Shown: positions 1 to 8,280, counted from the stretch's first letter. The stretch: DNA of 19,901 bases from Actinomycetes bacterium (GCA_030597945.1 JAUVQW010000005.1:1-19901); one strand, 5' to 3'. The notes: a model not told the origin generated them from the sequence alone. Program-made: numbers and translations.

Positions 1-263
1 GGGTGAGTCAGATTGTTTAAAAGATGACGCTCATTTTCATCTTTAAAGATTATCTCACCAAGCTTAGTCCGGTCGATGTCCTTGCTTGGATCTAAAATGT
101 CTTCTCCAAAATGGGCAACGATATCGTCGTATTCATCTGTACCCCTCATCATTACTTTTTTAGCAACGATGTCGGCGGATAATATTTCAGCTCCCAGCTC
201 GGAAAGAATAGTTGTAACAGTGGTCTTGCCTGAAGCTATTCCTCCGGTTATTCCAATTTTCAT
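1..263 (-). CDS. coaE: Dephospho-CoA kinase, N-terminal part (runs off the window)
   Basis: Catalyses the last step of coenzyme A synthesis, ATP-dependent phosphorylation of the 3'-OH of dephospho-CoA, in the cytoplasm. Only the first 87 residues are visible; the family is usually about 200. The protein opens MKIGITGGIASGKTT, a P-loop with GKTT at residues 12-15 where most family members have GSGKS. It is followed by the typical acceptor-site stretch LGAEILSADIVAK. The ATG at 263-261 follows a clear ribosome site, AAGGTGATC, about 4 bases upstream. It lies downstream of rpsA, as in actinobacterial genomes, but a terminator separates the two genes, so it probably has its own promoter (see 282-290). 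The identification is firm for the part seen. Confidence 0.93.
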   Translation of the reverse strand, partial: MKIGITGGIASGKTTVTTILSELGAEILSADIVAKKVMMRGTDEYDDIVAHFGEDILDPSKDIDRTKLGEIIFKDENERHLLNNLTH

Positions 264-281
264 GTTTGATCACCTTTAAAA

Positions 282-290
282 ATTCTAGCA
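282..290 (-). promoter_or_regulatory. Possible extended -10 promoter for coaE
   Basis: Minus strand TGCTAGAAT has the extended -10 form TGnTAnAAT. It lies 18 bases before the coaE ATG and just past the rpsA terminator. No good -35 box is seen 16-18 bases upstream. The position between a terminator and a gene makes it plausible, but a single hexamer is weak evidence. Confidence 0.35.
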
Positions 291-315
291 CACAAGATTA
301 CCCTGCGAAAATCAT

Positions 316-349
316 AAAAAAAAAGAGCACCGCTTGTCCGGTGCTCTTT
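316..349 (-). terminator. Rho-independent terminator after rpsA
   Basis: A perfect 10-bp stem (AAAGAGCACC at 322-331 with GGTGCTCTTT at 340-349) encloses an 8-base loop. Read on the minus strand, it is followed directly by a run of Ts (plus-strand A run at about 316-324). It sits 18 bases beyond the rpsA stop codon and points with rpsA. This is a textbook terminator that separates rpsA from coaE. Confidence 0.92.
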
Positions 350-367
350 ACCGATCAAATAAGTTAC

Positions 368-1771
368 TTACTCATCTTCTGGTTTTGTAGCCTGTTTCAT
401 CTGCTTAAGCACATCTTCTAGTGAACCCGGGTCCGGTTCTTTATCAGATGCTTCTTCGTCGTCTTCCTTTTTCTTCTTAAGAAGTCTTTTGCCTGCATCT
501 TTTTTGATCTTCGAGTCATCGAGTGCTTCCTCGACAGCCACTTCAGCGTCCTCAACAGCTTTTGCGGTGCTCGTTGTCTCATCTACCGTTTCAGCAGCCG
601 GATTATCATCGACTATCTTTTCGCTTACTTCTTCGGTTTTTGACTCAACTTTATCGGCTTTGTCCTCGAGAGCCTCATCTTCAGAGTCGATTTTTAGGCC
701 AAGCGTCATGCTAATGCGTCTTCTGTCGACGTCGATCTCCGCGATCTTTGAGGTCATCTCATCGCCGACCTTGGCATTACATTCAGAATTTTCAAATTCA
801 GAATTGTGTATCAAAGCTTCAACACCATCAAGCAGTTCGATAAAGACACCAAAAGGCACGACTTTGATCACTTTACCAGGCAATTCATCACCGACATTAA
901 AATCAGCGATCATTTCTTGCCATGGGTTCTCTTGCGTATGCTTATAACCCAGGGAGACCCTGCCTCTTTCAGTATCAATATCTAATACTTTAACTTCAAC
1001 TTCTTGGCTTAACTCGAGGACCTCTGAGGGGTGATCGACATGCGACCAAGATAACTCCGAGATATGGACAAGACCGTCTAGTCCGCCAAGATCTATGAAG
1101 TCGCCGAAATCGACGATACTTGATACCGTTCCCTTGACCGTATCTCCTTTTTTGATGTTATCCAATATCTTTTTACGCTCGTGTTTTCTCTCATCATCTA
1201 TGACGGCTCGGCGAGATAGTACGACATTATTTCGGTTACGATCGATTTCAATAATAAGGCAATCAAGTTTTTCACCGATATACTGGTTTAGGTCCCGTAC
1301 TCGCCTGACATCGACTAAAGATGCCGGCAGAAAACCGCGAAGGCCGATATCTAGTATCAAGCCGCCTTTAACGACTTCGATGACTGTTCCTCCTATGGGA
1401 TTCTTTTCTCTGCTGTGGTTTTCAACTACATCCCATGATTTCTCGAATTCAGCACGTTTCTTGGAAAGAATCAGGCGACCGTCTTTATCCTCTTTTTGCA
1501 AAACTAGGGCATCGATCTCATCGCCTATTTCAATGATGTTTTCTGGATTCACTCCCTTTCGGATTGATAGTTCATTCAAGGGAATGACGCCCTCTGATTT
1601 GTATCCTACATCAACAAGGACTTCGTCCCGGTCTATCTGGACGATAGTACCGGATATGACATCACCATCATCAAACACCTTGATAGTCATATCATAATCA
1701 GGAATCAGGTTTCCATCTTTATCTCTTATGTAACCTGATTCCGTATAGTTCTCTATCTCAACTTCTGCCAT
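368..1771 (-). CDS. rpsA: Ribosomal protein S1 (four S1 domains, acidic tail)
   Basis: RNA-binding protein of the 30S subunit that helps recruit mRNA. At 467 residues it has four S1/OB repeats at about residues 36-105, 124-191, 209-277 and 293-359. Domain 3 is the most canonical (VKGTVSSIVDFGDFIDLGG, then DGLVHISELSW). Residues 361-467 form a low-complexity, strongly acidic tail with a basic patch (KRLLKKKKEDDEE) near its end. Four domains plus a long tail match actinobacterial S1 (about 480 residues) rather than the six-domain E. coli form. The ATG at 1771 is preceded by AGGAGGC with 7 bases spacing. The gene lies after polA and before coaE, with its own promoter at 1828-1836 and a terminator after it. 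By homology to studied S1 genes it may autoregulate through its leader, but that is inference. Confidence 0.96.
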   Translation of the reverse strand: MAEVEIENYTESGYIRDKDGNLIPDYDMTIKVFDDGDVISGTIVQIDRDEVLVDVGYKSEGVIPLNELSIRKGVNPENIIEIGDEIDALVLQKEDKDGRLILSKKRAEFEKSWDVVENHSREKNPIGGTVIEVVKGGLILDIGLRGFLPASLVDVRRVRDLNQYIGEKLDCLIIEIDRNRNNVVLSRRAVIDDERKHERKKILDNIKKGDTVKGTVSSIVDFGDFIDLGGLDGLVHISELSWSHVDHPSEVLELSQEVEVKVLDIDTERGRVSLGYKHTQENPWQEMIADFNVGDELPGKVIKVVPFGVFIELLDGVEALIHNSEFENSECNAKVGDEMTSKIAEIDVDRRRISMTLGLKIDSEDEALEDKADKVESKTEEVSEKIVDDNPAAETVDETTSTAKAVEDAEVAVEEALDDSKIKKDAGKRLLKKKKEDDEEASDKEPDPGSLEDVLKQMKQATKPEDE

Positions 1772-1798
1772 CTACCGAGCCTCCTAAAATTTATTGCA

Positions 1799-1836
1799 AC
1801 CGTCATATAGCGACGATGTACTGCTGTATTATAGCA
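1799..1836 (-). promoter_or_regulatory. rpsA promoter (extended -10) and leader hairpin
   Basis: Minus strand TGCTATAAT (plus 1828-1836) is a perfect extended -10, TGn plus TATAAT. The -35 region is poor (about AAAGAA), as is common with extended -10 promoters. Transcription would begin near 1821 and give a leader of about 50 bases. Inside it, ATCGTC and GACGGT (plus 1812-1817 and 1799-1804) can form a 6-bp hairpin with one G-T pair, ahead of the AGGAGG ribosome site. The promoter is well supported; any control role for the hairpin is a guess. Confidence 0.6.
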
Positions 1837-1913
1837 TGATTTTATTAATTTTCTTTGTTTTTTTCCCAAATCAGATTTTTTTTACCGCGGTTGCCTTTCA
1901 ACTGGTCAATACT

Positions 1914-4568
1914 CTACTTTGCTTCGCCCCAATTGTTTCCAAAGGATAGATCGACACTTAAGGGCACGTCTAGTTCAAAGACTTTTTCCATCTCCTCTTT
2001 TACCATTCTGAATGCGGCATTCTCTTCGAGAGGGGGTACTTCGAATATCAATTCATCATGGACTTGGAGTACCATCCGGGTCTGCCACCCTTCGCTGATT
2101 AGTCGATCATCGATTTTTATCATCGCTAGTTTTATGATATCGGCGGCGCTTCCTTGGAGGGGGAAGTTTGTGGCAACTCTTTCTCCGAAAGAACGGACCT
2201 GGTAATTAGAGTTTTTTAGTTCGGGCATATTTCTTCGCCTGCCCATTATAGTAGTTACAAATCCGCGATTATATCCGGTCGCAATCGATGATTCGAGATA
2301 TTTCTTGACCTTGGGAAATCTCTGAAAATAGTTATCGATGAACTTTTTTGCTTCTTCCGTTTCTATGCCTAATTGCTCACTAAGGCCAAATGCGCTCATT
2401 CCATATATTATGCCAAAATTAATAGCTTTTGCTCTTCGTCTTATTTCAGGGCTTACTTCTTCAGGGGCTAACTCGAACACCTGCGCCGCAGTCGCCAAAT
2501 GCAAGTCAACATCATCTGTAAATAATTTGATCAGTAAGGGGTCTTTGCTAAGGTGGGCAAGGAGCCGTAGTTCTATCTGGGAGTAGTCGGCCACTAGAAG
2601 TTTTTCCAAAGGATGGGCAGGTATAAAAGCTCTTCTAATTTTTTTCCCAAGTTCACTGCGGACAGGAATATTTTGCAAGTTGGGGTTACTGCTAGAAAGG
2701 CGTCCTGTAGCCGTTATCATCTGATTGAAAGTCGTATGTACTCGTTTAGTAGCAGGGTCGATGAGCGGCGGTAGAGCATCAACATACGTAGATTTCAACT
2801 TTGCGAGCTCCCTGTAGCTGATGATAAGACCGATTATCGGATGATCGCCTTTGAGTTTGTTAAGTACCGACGCGTCTGTCGCGTAGGCGGATTTCGATTT
2901 TGTCTTTTTCACTGGTTTAAGTTCGAGCTTTTCAAAGAGGATCCGGCTAAGTTGTTGCGGTGAATTGATGTTGAACTCTTCTCCGGCTAAATCCAATATC
3001 TCTTTTTTTAATATTTCTACTTCTTTACCTATTTTTTTGGAGAACTCATTTAAGTATTCCAGATCGAGGCCTACCCCAGCTTCTTCCATCCTTGATAAAG
3101 TTTTTTCAAGCGGCAGCTCGATTTTTTCGTTCAGTTCACTCAGGCCGTCTTTTTTTAATATAGGCATCAATTTATTAAAAAGTTGCAGCGTTGCAGCTCC
3201 CCTGTATGCGGTTTTTTCGGCGACACCTTCAGTCTCCGGTAATTTCAACTCTACGTATTTTTCCAGTAAAGTTTCTATTGAAAAATCTTCATCGGTAGCT
3301 GAAACCAGATAAGCGGCTATCGCCGGATCAAAGTCGAATATACTAGTACTTAAGCCAAGTTTATTAATAAAGGGGAGCGATTCCTTTAGGTTAAAGACGC
3401 AATTTACCCTTTTATAACGATCATTTGTGAACTCTGCGAGACAATCTTTTATCGCCGTTCGTTCTTCTGGCTCGACTGAAGCAACTAAAGATAGATTTTC
3501 CCCATCCACTTCTTTGGTTATAGAGACTATTAAGTTATTGCCTTTCTCCTCCAAGGCAAAAGACCAACCAATTATTGCGGCATCTTTAAATGGAGCAAGT
3601 TTGTCAGTAAACTCTGTAGCACTCTCCACCACCTCTATCTTGGATGATATAGGTAAAAAAATGTCGATATTTGAGTCGGCTCCCGCGATGTTTTCTATAA
3701 AGCGCTCTAACAGGGTCTTGAACCTTAACTCTTTAAATACCTCTTTTATCTCTTCTATATTCCAGCCGTCTGGGCTAATTTCGCTCAACTCTTTCTCAAC
3801 CGGTACATCGAATATGAGTGTCGCCAGCCTCTTACTTATCATGGCATCATCTTTATGTTCTATAAGTAAATTTTTTATCCTCTCGGGTTTGATTTCTTCA
3901 ATCCTTTGGTAGATCTCTTCCATGGGGCCGTATTCCTGGATTAGCTTTGCAGCGGTCTTATCTCCTACTCCGGGGACACCTGGGATATTGTCGGACGAGT
4001 CTCCTTTTAGGCCGAGAAAATCGGGAACGAGCTCAGGAGGGATCCCGTAGCGCTCGATTACTTTATCTCTGTCATAGAATACGATATCGGTTATGCCTTT
4101 TCTGGTGGTCATCACTCTGGTGTTGTCATCGATCAGCTGGAAAGCATCTTTGTCACCAGTCACTACTACGACGTCTAATCCTTTTTCTTCCTGGTCTTTG
4201 GCAAGGGTAGCTAGGATATCATCGGCCTCAAAACCCTCGATCTCCAATGTTGTGATGGATAACGCCTCAAGAACTTCTTTTACGAGGGGAAATTGAGATA
4301 TGAGTTCGCTTGGGGTCTCGTCTCTGTGAGCTTTATATTCTTTATACGCCTTATGTCTAAAAGCCGGGGCCGCGGTATCAAAGGCGACGGCTATCCGGTC
4401 GGGTCGTTCATCGATGAGCAGGCGGATAAGCATGGATGTAAATCCATATACGGCATTTGTAACTTGTCCCGAAGGTAATGCCAGTGTCGTCGGCAGAGCA
4501 AAAAATGCGCGGTAAACGAGGCTATTCCCATCTATCAATACTGCTTTTTTTCTAATTTTTTTGTTCAA
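1914..4568 (-). CDS. polA: DNA polymerase I, proofreading domain apparently inactive
   Basis: Fills gaps and removes RNA primers in replication and repair. The 884 residues have the usual three parts. The 5' nuclease domain (about 1-290) has intact metal and helix-hairpin-helix motifs (LIDGNSLVYR, FEADDILA, VVTGDKDAFQL, GDSSDNIPGVPGVGDKTA). The 3'-5' exonuclease-like region (about 310-480) is degenerate: the DxE of motif I is replaced in AIIGWSFALEE (331-341), and motifs II and III also lack their Asp residues. The polymerase domain has motif A around D661 (LLVADYSQIELR), motif B RRRAKAINFGIIYG (711-723, Phe718) and motif C QVHDE (835-839). The start is TTG (4568-4566) with no nearby ATG and only a weak GGTG upstream; translation starts right before the conserved LIDGNS motif, so the start must be close. 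Mycobacterial and Thermus PolA also lack proofreading. Confidence 0.95.
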   Translation of the reverse strand: MNKKIRKKAVLIDGNSLVYRAFFALPTTLALPSGQVTNAVYGFTSMLIRLLIDERPDRIAVAFDTAAPAFRHKAYKEYKAHRDETPSELISQFPLVKEVLEALSITTLEIEGFEADDILATLAKDQEEKGLDVVVVTGDKDAFQLIDDNTRVMTTRKGITDIVFYDRDKVIERYGIPPELVPDFLGLKGDSSDNIPGVPGVGDKTAAKLIQEYGPMEEIYQRIEEIKPERIKNLLIEHKDDAMISKRLATLIFDVPVEKELSEISPDGWNIEEIKEVFKELRFKTLLERFIENIAGADSNIDIFLPISSKIEVVESATEFTDKLAPFKDAAIIGWSFALEEKGNNLIVSITKEVDGENLSLVASVEPEERTAIKDCLAEFTNDRYKRVNCVFNLKESLPFINKLGLSTSIFDFDPAIAAYLVSATDEDFSIETLLEKYVELKLPETEGVAEKTAYRGAATLQLFNKLMPILKKDGLSELNEKIELPLEKTLSRMEEAGVGLDLEYLNEFSKKIGKEVEILKKEILDLAGEEFNINSPQQLSRILFEKLELKPVKKTKSKSAYATDASVLNKLKGDHPIIGLIISYRELAKLKSTYVDALPPLIDPATKRVHTTFNQMITATGRLSSSNPNLQNIPVRSELGKKIRRAFIPAHPLEKLLVADYSQIELRLLAHLSKDPLLIKLFTDDVDLHLATAAQVFELAPEEVSPEIRRRAKAINFGIIYGMSAFGLSEQLGIETEEAKKFIDNYFQRFPKVKKYLESSIATGYNRGFVTTIMGRRRNMPELKNSNYQVRSFGERVATNFPLQGSAADIIKLAMIKIDDRLISEGWQTRMVLQVHDELIFEVPPLEENAAFRMVKEEMEKVFELDVPLSVDLSFGNNWGEAK

Positions 4569-4640
4569 ATGTGTTACACCGATACTTTAAAAGAATTCGT
4601 CTTATTGTAGTTTGAAAGATGGTTGATAGGAAGAGAAAAC

Positions 4641-4822
4641 CGTAAGGCGTAAACGCGATAGAGTCTCAGGAGAAAAGAAAGAAATAAAAAGATTTATTGC
4701 TAGTTAAATGACAAGCTAAAGATAATTGTTTTTTTAATTAGTGTTGAAATCAAATTTAGGTTTGAAAGACTAATAGTTCGAAATAGCAAATTACTTATAA
4801 TCTTTTGCTTTCACGCCTAACG
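4641..4822. repeat. MITE-like non-coding segment with imperfect terminal inverted repeats
   Basis: This fills most of the 270-base gap between the SpoIID-like gene and polA. The ends are inverted copies: CGTAAGGCGTAAACGC at 4641-4656, and 4807-4822, whose complement is CGTTAGGCGTGAAAGC (13 of 16 identical). A second, inner pair of matching arms lies at about 4686-4703 (AAAGATTTATTGCTAG) and 4785-4810 (complement AAAGATTATAAGTAATTTGCTA). The right end also forms a local hairpin, GCTTTCA (4807-4813) with TGAAAGC (4825-4831), just past the SpoIID stop; it has no U tract, so I do not call it a terminator. The interior is AT-rich with no credible reading frame. It resembles a miniature inverted-repeat element; no target duplication is evident. 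Confidence 0.4.
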
Positions 4823-4838
4823 TATGAAAGCCCAAAAA

Positions 4839-6026
4839 TTATCCTTCTACACCATAAATAGCTACACGCATCATGACACTATCGCTTGGTACTTGGCCGA
4901 TTGAGGTTCCAGGAAAATAATATCCTAATATATTTTCGTTTTTTTCACCCCGCTCGGCTCGCTTTAGCGATCCGACACCGGATAGGCCGACTCCGTGTCC
5001 GTTTTTAACCATGCCGGCGGTATCCGGATCGGGAACAGATTTGACCCACGGCCAATTAAGATTTCCCCAACCTGCCTCTTGCGGAGAAAGCGTCCTACCC
5101 CCGGGATTGCTAGAGTAGGGTGTGATGACAGGATCTCCAAGGTAGGTGACAACGCTGCCTCTGGTCGCCACTGCGGCACTGACAATTGTAGGCAGTCTAA
5201 GTTCGGCTAAATAACCCTGATATATCTGATCGTCACCATTACCTCCACGGCTATTTTTTAAGATAAAAGGCTCCCCCTCGTGTTTGCCTCCATTCTTTAT
5301 ATGATGCCAGGCATAGCTGCGTTCGACGATAGCCATCACTTTTAGATGTTCGCTAGGGGCATCCGCTTTTGCTTCACTGACTCCCCTTAAATAATCTTCT
5401 AATGACAACTCATTTACTGCCCACAGTTTCTTTGATTTTTTGGAATATTTGATATCGATAACCCCTCTAAACTGATTTAAGTTCACCGTCTTATTCCAGT
5501 TTAGATCTGTATATGACGGAAGGATGATAGCGTTATCGCTACCGGCGTCGACAATGAAGCCATCTGATGAAGTCGATATTAGCTTAGCGTCTATTAAGAG
5601 AAAGTAAGTATTTTCGTAATATGAAATATCTACTGTATTTGATCCACTTACTTTAGCAATCGTTTCTTCGGTCTCATTTTTTATCTGAAAAGGGCCGGTT
5701 GCACCTACAGATATTTTAGCCGCTTCATTGGGAGGAGCGGTTGTGGGAGGATTATTTACAGAAAGCTTTATATTATCATCAGCGCTAACAGCACTTAGAT
5801 AATAGGTAAGCATTGTCTTGGACTCAGTTATTTTTTTTATTGTACCTTTGGAAAACAACTGCGATGCAGATTCAGTAACGTTTTTATTGATAGAAAAATC
5901 TATAGGCGTAAAAGCCGCTGATCTATTGAATATCGGGTTTTCACTTATCAGGGAAAGACAGGCAAGCAAAAGGGCGAGCATTGCTACCAAGGCTTCAGCT
6001 ATATTACGCTTCTTGATACTTCTCAT
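4839..6026 (-). CDS. SpoIID/LytB-domain protein, probable cell-wall lytic transglycosylase
   Basis: The SpoIID fold cleaves peptidoglycan glycan strands; members act in sporulation, division or wall remodelling. At 395 residues, an N-terminal hydrophobic segment (about 10-28) gives a signal anchor or signal peptide, so the rest is outside the membrane. Residues 30-180 are not recognised. The SpoIID domain spans about 185-375: DYLRGVSEAKADAPSEHLKV (211-230), where E218 aligns with the catalytic Glu of the family's GxGE/ASE motif, then AVATRGSVVTYLGDPV (285-300), SSNPGGRT (305-312) and the hallmark GHGVGLS (343-349). The family usually has GHGVGMSQYGA; here the end is SGVGS. The ATG at 6026 follows AGGAAG with 9 bases spacing. 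It stands alone upstream of polA. No sporulation genes are nearby, so a sporulation role cannot be claimed. Confidence 0.85.
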   Translation of the reverse strand: MRSIKKRNIAEALVAMLALLLACLSLISENPIFNRSAAFTPIDFSINKNVTESASQLFSKGTIKKITESKTMLTYYLSAVSADDNIKLSVNNPPTTAPPNEAAKISVGATGPFQIKNETEETIAKVSGSNTVDISYYENTYFLLIDAKLISTSSDGFIVDAGSDNAIILPSYTDLNWNKTVNLNQFRGVIDIKYSKKSKKLWAVNELSLEDYLRGVSEAKADAPSEHLKVMAIVERSYAWHHIKNGGKHEGEPFILKNSRGGNGDDQIYQGYLAELRLPTIVSAAVATRGSVVTYLGDPVITPYSSNPGGRTLSPQEAGWGNLNWPWVKSVPDPDTAGMVKNGHGVGLSGVGSLKRAERGEKNENILGYYFPGTSIGQVPSDSVMMRVAIYGVEG

Positions 6027-6064
6027 TATTTAAGTCTTCCTATCTCAGTACCGATATTAAAAAT

Positions 6065-6316
6065 ATGGCAACTAATAATTTTTGGACTGAGACATATATC
6101 GAGAAACTTATAAGAAAGCTTAAGGGCGAAGAGCCGGACGATTCTGTCGTGACCGTCGATACACCCCTTGAGTATGAGAGTCTTATATCTTCAGAAGCGG
6201 CCTGGTTCAAGGTCAAAGGGATGCCGGACGTTGTAAACGGAGATATTCCGGATGATTCTCCTTCTAATAAAAGCGTATACATCGGGCCGTTCATCATATA
6301 TGACACCGAATTTTAA
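6065..6316 (+). CDS. Small acidic protein of unknown function
   Basis: An 83-residue plus-strand frame starts MATNNFWTETYIEKLIRKLK and ends GPFIIYDTEF. I do not recognise a family. It is acidic, soluble and without a membrane segment; a predicted basic helix (residues about 9-20) is followed by a D/P-rich part. Its codons look like those of neighbouring real genes (ATA, CTT, GAT, CCG used freely), whereas the opposite-strand frame at 6040-6306 is S/L-rich and looks like a shadow. It fills the gap between two minus-strand genes, diverging from the SpoIID-like gene (38-base gap) and converging on the HD-GYP gene (12-base gap). No ribosome site is visible before the ATG, so a leaderless transcript or a wrong call are both possible. 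Confidence 0.55.
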   Translation: MATNNFWTETYIEKLIRKLKGEEPDDSVVTVDTPLEYESLISSEAAWFKVKGMPDVVNGDIPDDSPSNKSVYIGPFIIYDTEF

Positions 6317-6328
6317 GGACTTATATCT

Positions 6329-8143
6329 TTAAACCGCTTTTGTAGCCAGCTCTTCACTTTTTTTGTCAGATTCTTGAAAGAAATCGATAATCATAAATGC
6401 CTTGACAATTTTCGGATCGAACTGAGAACCGGAGTTGCTTTTTAATTCTTCAACTGCCTCTTCTTTTGATAGAGCTTTTCTGTAAGGCCTGTTGGAGATC
6501 ATCGCGTCATAAGCGTCGGCCACCGATAGTATCCTCGCCCCAAGCGGTATCTTTTCACCGCTCAGTCCATCAGGGTATCCAGCACCATCATAATGTTCAT
6601 GATGATGTCTGACGATGGGCAGGACATCTTCTAAGAAGGTTACGCTTTGAAGTATCTTGTCCGATATCTCAGGGTGCGTACGCATTAGTTTCATTTCGCT
6701 TGGGGTAAGCTTTGATGGTTTGATAAGTATGTTTTCGCTGATGCCGATTTTGCCGATATCGTGAAGGTAGGCGGCAATCTCGATAGCTTCCAAGTCCGTT
6801 TTACTTAGGTCCAATTGTTTAGCGATGATCCCGCTATAGTGGGCTACTCTGTCCGAGTGTCCACGGGTATAGCGGTCCTTTGCGTCAATTGTCTCGGCGA
6901 GCGCTTGGATTGTATTTAGATATGATTCCTGCAGATCGACATGTAGGTTGCTCAGTTTAATAATACCAAGGGCTTGATTTGCCAGTATCTCGAGAAGTCG
7001 ACTATCGGCAACGCTAAAATCGCCATTTTTCTTGTCATTTACAAAGATAACGCCGATGATCTTGTCATCCGATCTTATCGGGACGCCGATGGCGTCTTTT
7101 ATCGATCCGTAGGTTTCATGAGAAGCTATAAGCAAGGACTTTTTACTTCTAAAGACCTCTTTAGCGGCGCTGAGATTTGCCTCTTGGACATCGTGAGCTA
7201 CGATGTCATTCTCTGCCCAGAAAGCCTTTTCCGATAGATCATCAGCACTGTCGCTGTTTGCACTGTCATCCAGTAGGATCGATCCGGATTTGCCGCCCAA
7301 CACCATTACGGCACTCTTTAGTATTATCCCCAGGGAATCACCGGCGCTCTTTATTTCACCGTTTAACTCGCTGACCTCATATAATACTGAGAGTTCATTT
7401 AGTTTTTGTCTGAGTTTCCATGTATGCTCGACAAGCGAGTTCTTCATCCTCTGAAGAAGTTGTGATAGCTCTCCTAGTTCATCGTTCTGATCGATCTTTA
7501 AGTTATGCTCAAGGTCTCCATTTGTGATTCGCTCCACGGAGGCCTTTATTTTGTCGATCGGCTCGAGAACAAACCTTTCTCCCGCCGCATAAACGAAAAG
7601 GGCCATCAAGAATACGCCGATTACAGCGGGTATGGCGCTTTTCGTTCTGATAGATCGGATCTCATTGCTTAAGTGGCTTTTTGAAAAAGTTGCGTCAATT
7701 AAAAGTGATTTTCCTCCTGTAGAGGTCACCGTTTTTTTGATTAAGACCGTTTCGCTCTTTTCATCGTAGCTGTTTTCGAAAGCAATCGGAGTTTCGGATA
7801 CCGGATCCGCGCCGGCGAAGCCTCTGCCGACGGATGCTAGCGTAACAAACTTATCATTGATAAATTCGTGGATCTCTATTTTTTCGATATATTGGTTCTC
7901 GTCAGTTTCTATTAACTTATTCAAAAAATTCAGGAGATATTCTTTGTCGTTACTATCTTCTGAGTATAAGTTTTTTACGACCTCTAAGGTCTGATTGGTA
8001 TGATTATCAAATTCCCCCGACAAAGTCTGACGGACATAGCTATCCAAGGTAAGTGAGATTGCGATAAAGATAATGAGGAAAGAAAATATAGTAATAGTTG
8101 CAAGTTTTAATCTTACGCTTTTATGTTTACTTGTCATCGCCAT
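6329..8143 (-). CDS. Membrane sensor with HAMP, GAF and HD-GYP domains (cyclic-di-GMP phosphodiesterase)
   Basis: Predicted to sense an outside signal and degrade cyclic di-GMP inside. Of 604 residues, a first membrane helix lies at about 14-33, an extracytoplasmic sensor at about 34-168, and a second helix at about 170-188. A HAMP linker (about 190-245) includes EPIDKIKASVERITNGDLEH. A GAF-like domain spans about 255-398 (AIGVPIRSDDKIIGVIFVND at 351-370). HD-GYP occupies about 408-585. The catalytic signature is complete: H461-D462 (LHDIGKIGI), HHHEHYDGAGYPDG (513-526) with GYP at 522-524, and ILSVADAYDAM (538-548). The full HD and GYP motifs favour an active enzyme. The ATG at 8143 is followed by a second Met two codons on; neither has a strong ribosome site. 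A CATAAT at 8161-8166 (minus) could be its -10. It appears monocistronic. Confidence 0.92.
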   Translation of the reverse strand: MAMTSKHKSVRLKLATITIFSFLIIFIAISLTLDSYVRQTLSGEFDNHTNQTLEVVKNLYSEDSNDKEYLLNFLNKLIETDENQYIEKIEIHEFINDKFVTLASVGRGFAGADPVSETPIAFENSYDEKSETVLIKKTVTSTGGKSLLIDATFSKSHLSNEIRSIRTKSAIPAVIGVFLMALFVYAAGERFVLEPIDKIKASVERITNGDLEHNLKIDQNDELGELSQLLQRMKNSLVEHTWKLRQKLNELSVLYEVSELNGEIKSAGDSLGIILKSAVMVLGGKSGSILLDDSANSDSADDLSEKAFWAENDIVAHDVQEANLSAAKEVFRSKKSLLIASHETYGSIKDAIGVPIRSDDKIIGVIFVNDKKNGDFSVADSRLLEILANQALGIIKLSNLHVDLQESYLNTIQALAETIDAKDRYTRGHSDRVAHYSGIIAKQLDLSKTDLEAIEIAAYLHDIGKIGISENILIKPSKLTPSEMKLMRTHPEISDKILQSVTFLEDVLPIVRHHHEHYDGAGYPDGLSGEKIPLGARILSVADAYDAMISNRPYRKALSKEEAVEELKSNSGSQFDPKIVKAFMIIDFFQESDKKSEELATKAV

Positions 8144-8235
8144 TTTTCTTAGACATCAGTATTATGACATAATTTAGTTATCGGAAAAATAAGCGTATAT
8201 AGTTAGTAAAGTAGAGTCTAAAATTTTATTATTGC

Positions 8236-8264
8236 TTGTATATTGGTTTTGTAATTCTTATCAT
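8236..8264 (+). promoter_or_regulatory. Probable promoter of tRNA-Leu
   Basis: Plus strand TTGTAT (8236-8241), a 17-base spacer, then TATCAT (8259-8264), a 5/6 match to TATAAT. Transcription would start about 10 bases before the tRNA. The spacing and placement fit, but the -35 is weak. Confidence 0.42.
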
Positions 8265-8280
8265 TGCAAAAGAGCTATTT

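Noticed and set aside
489..947. Plus-strand Ser/Ala-rich frames inside rpsA, and similar frames inside polA, trpD, trpC and accD
   Set aside because: They lie opposite conserved genes, are low in complexity and are typical antisense shadows.
1873..1884. T-rich tract after polA as a terminator
   Set aside because: The T run is on the plus strand, while polA is read on the minus strand, where it is an A run with only a 4-bp stem nearby.
4807..4831. Terminator hairpin after the SpoIID-like gene
   Set aside because: The 7-bp stem is real, but no U tract follows on either strand, and it overlaps the inverted-repeat end.
6040..6306. Minus-strand 88-residue frame opposite the small plus-strand gene
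   Set aside because: Rich in Ser and Leu, typical of a shadow frame; the plus-strand frame has far better codon and residue composition.
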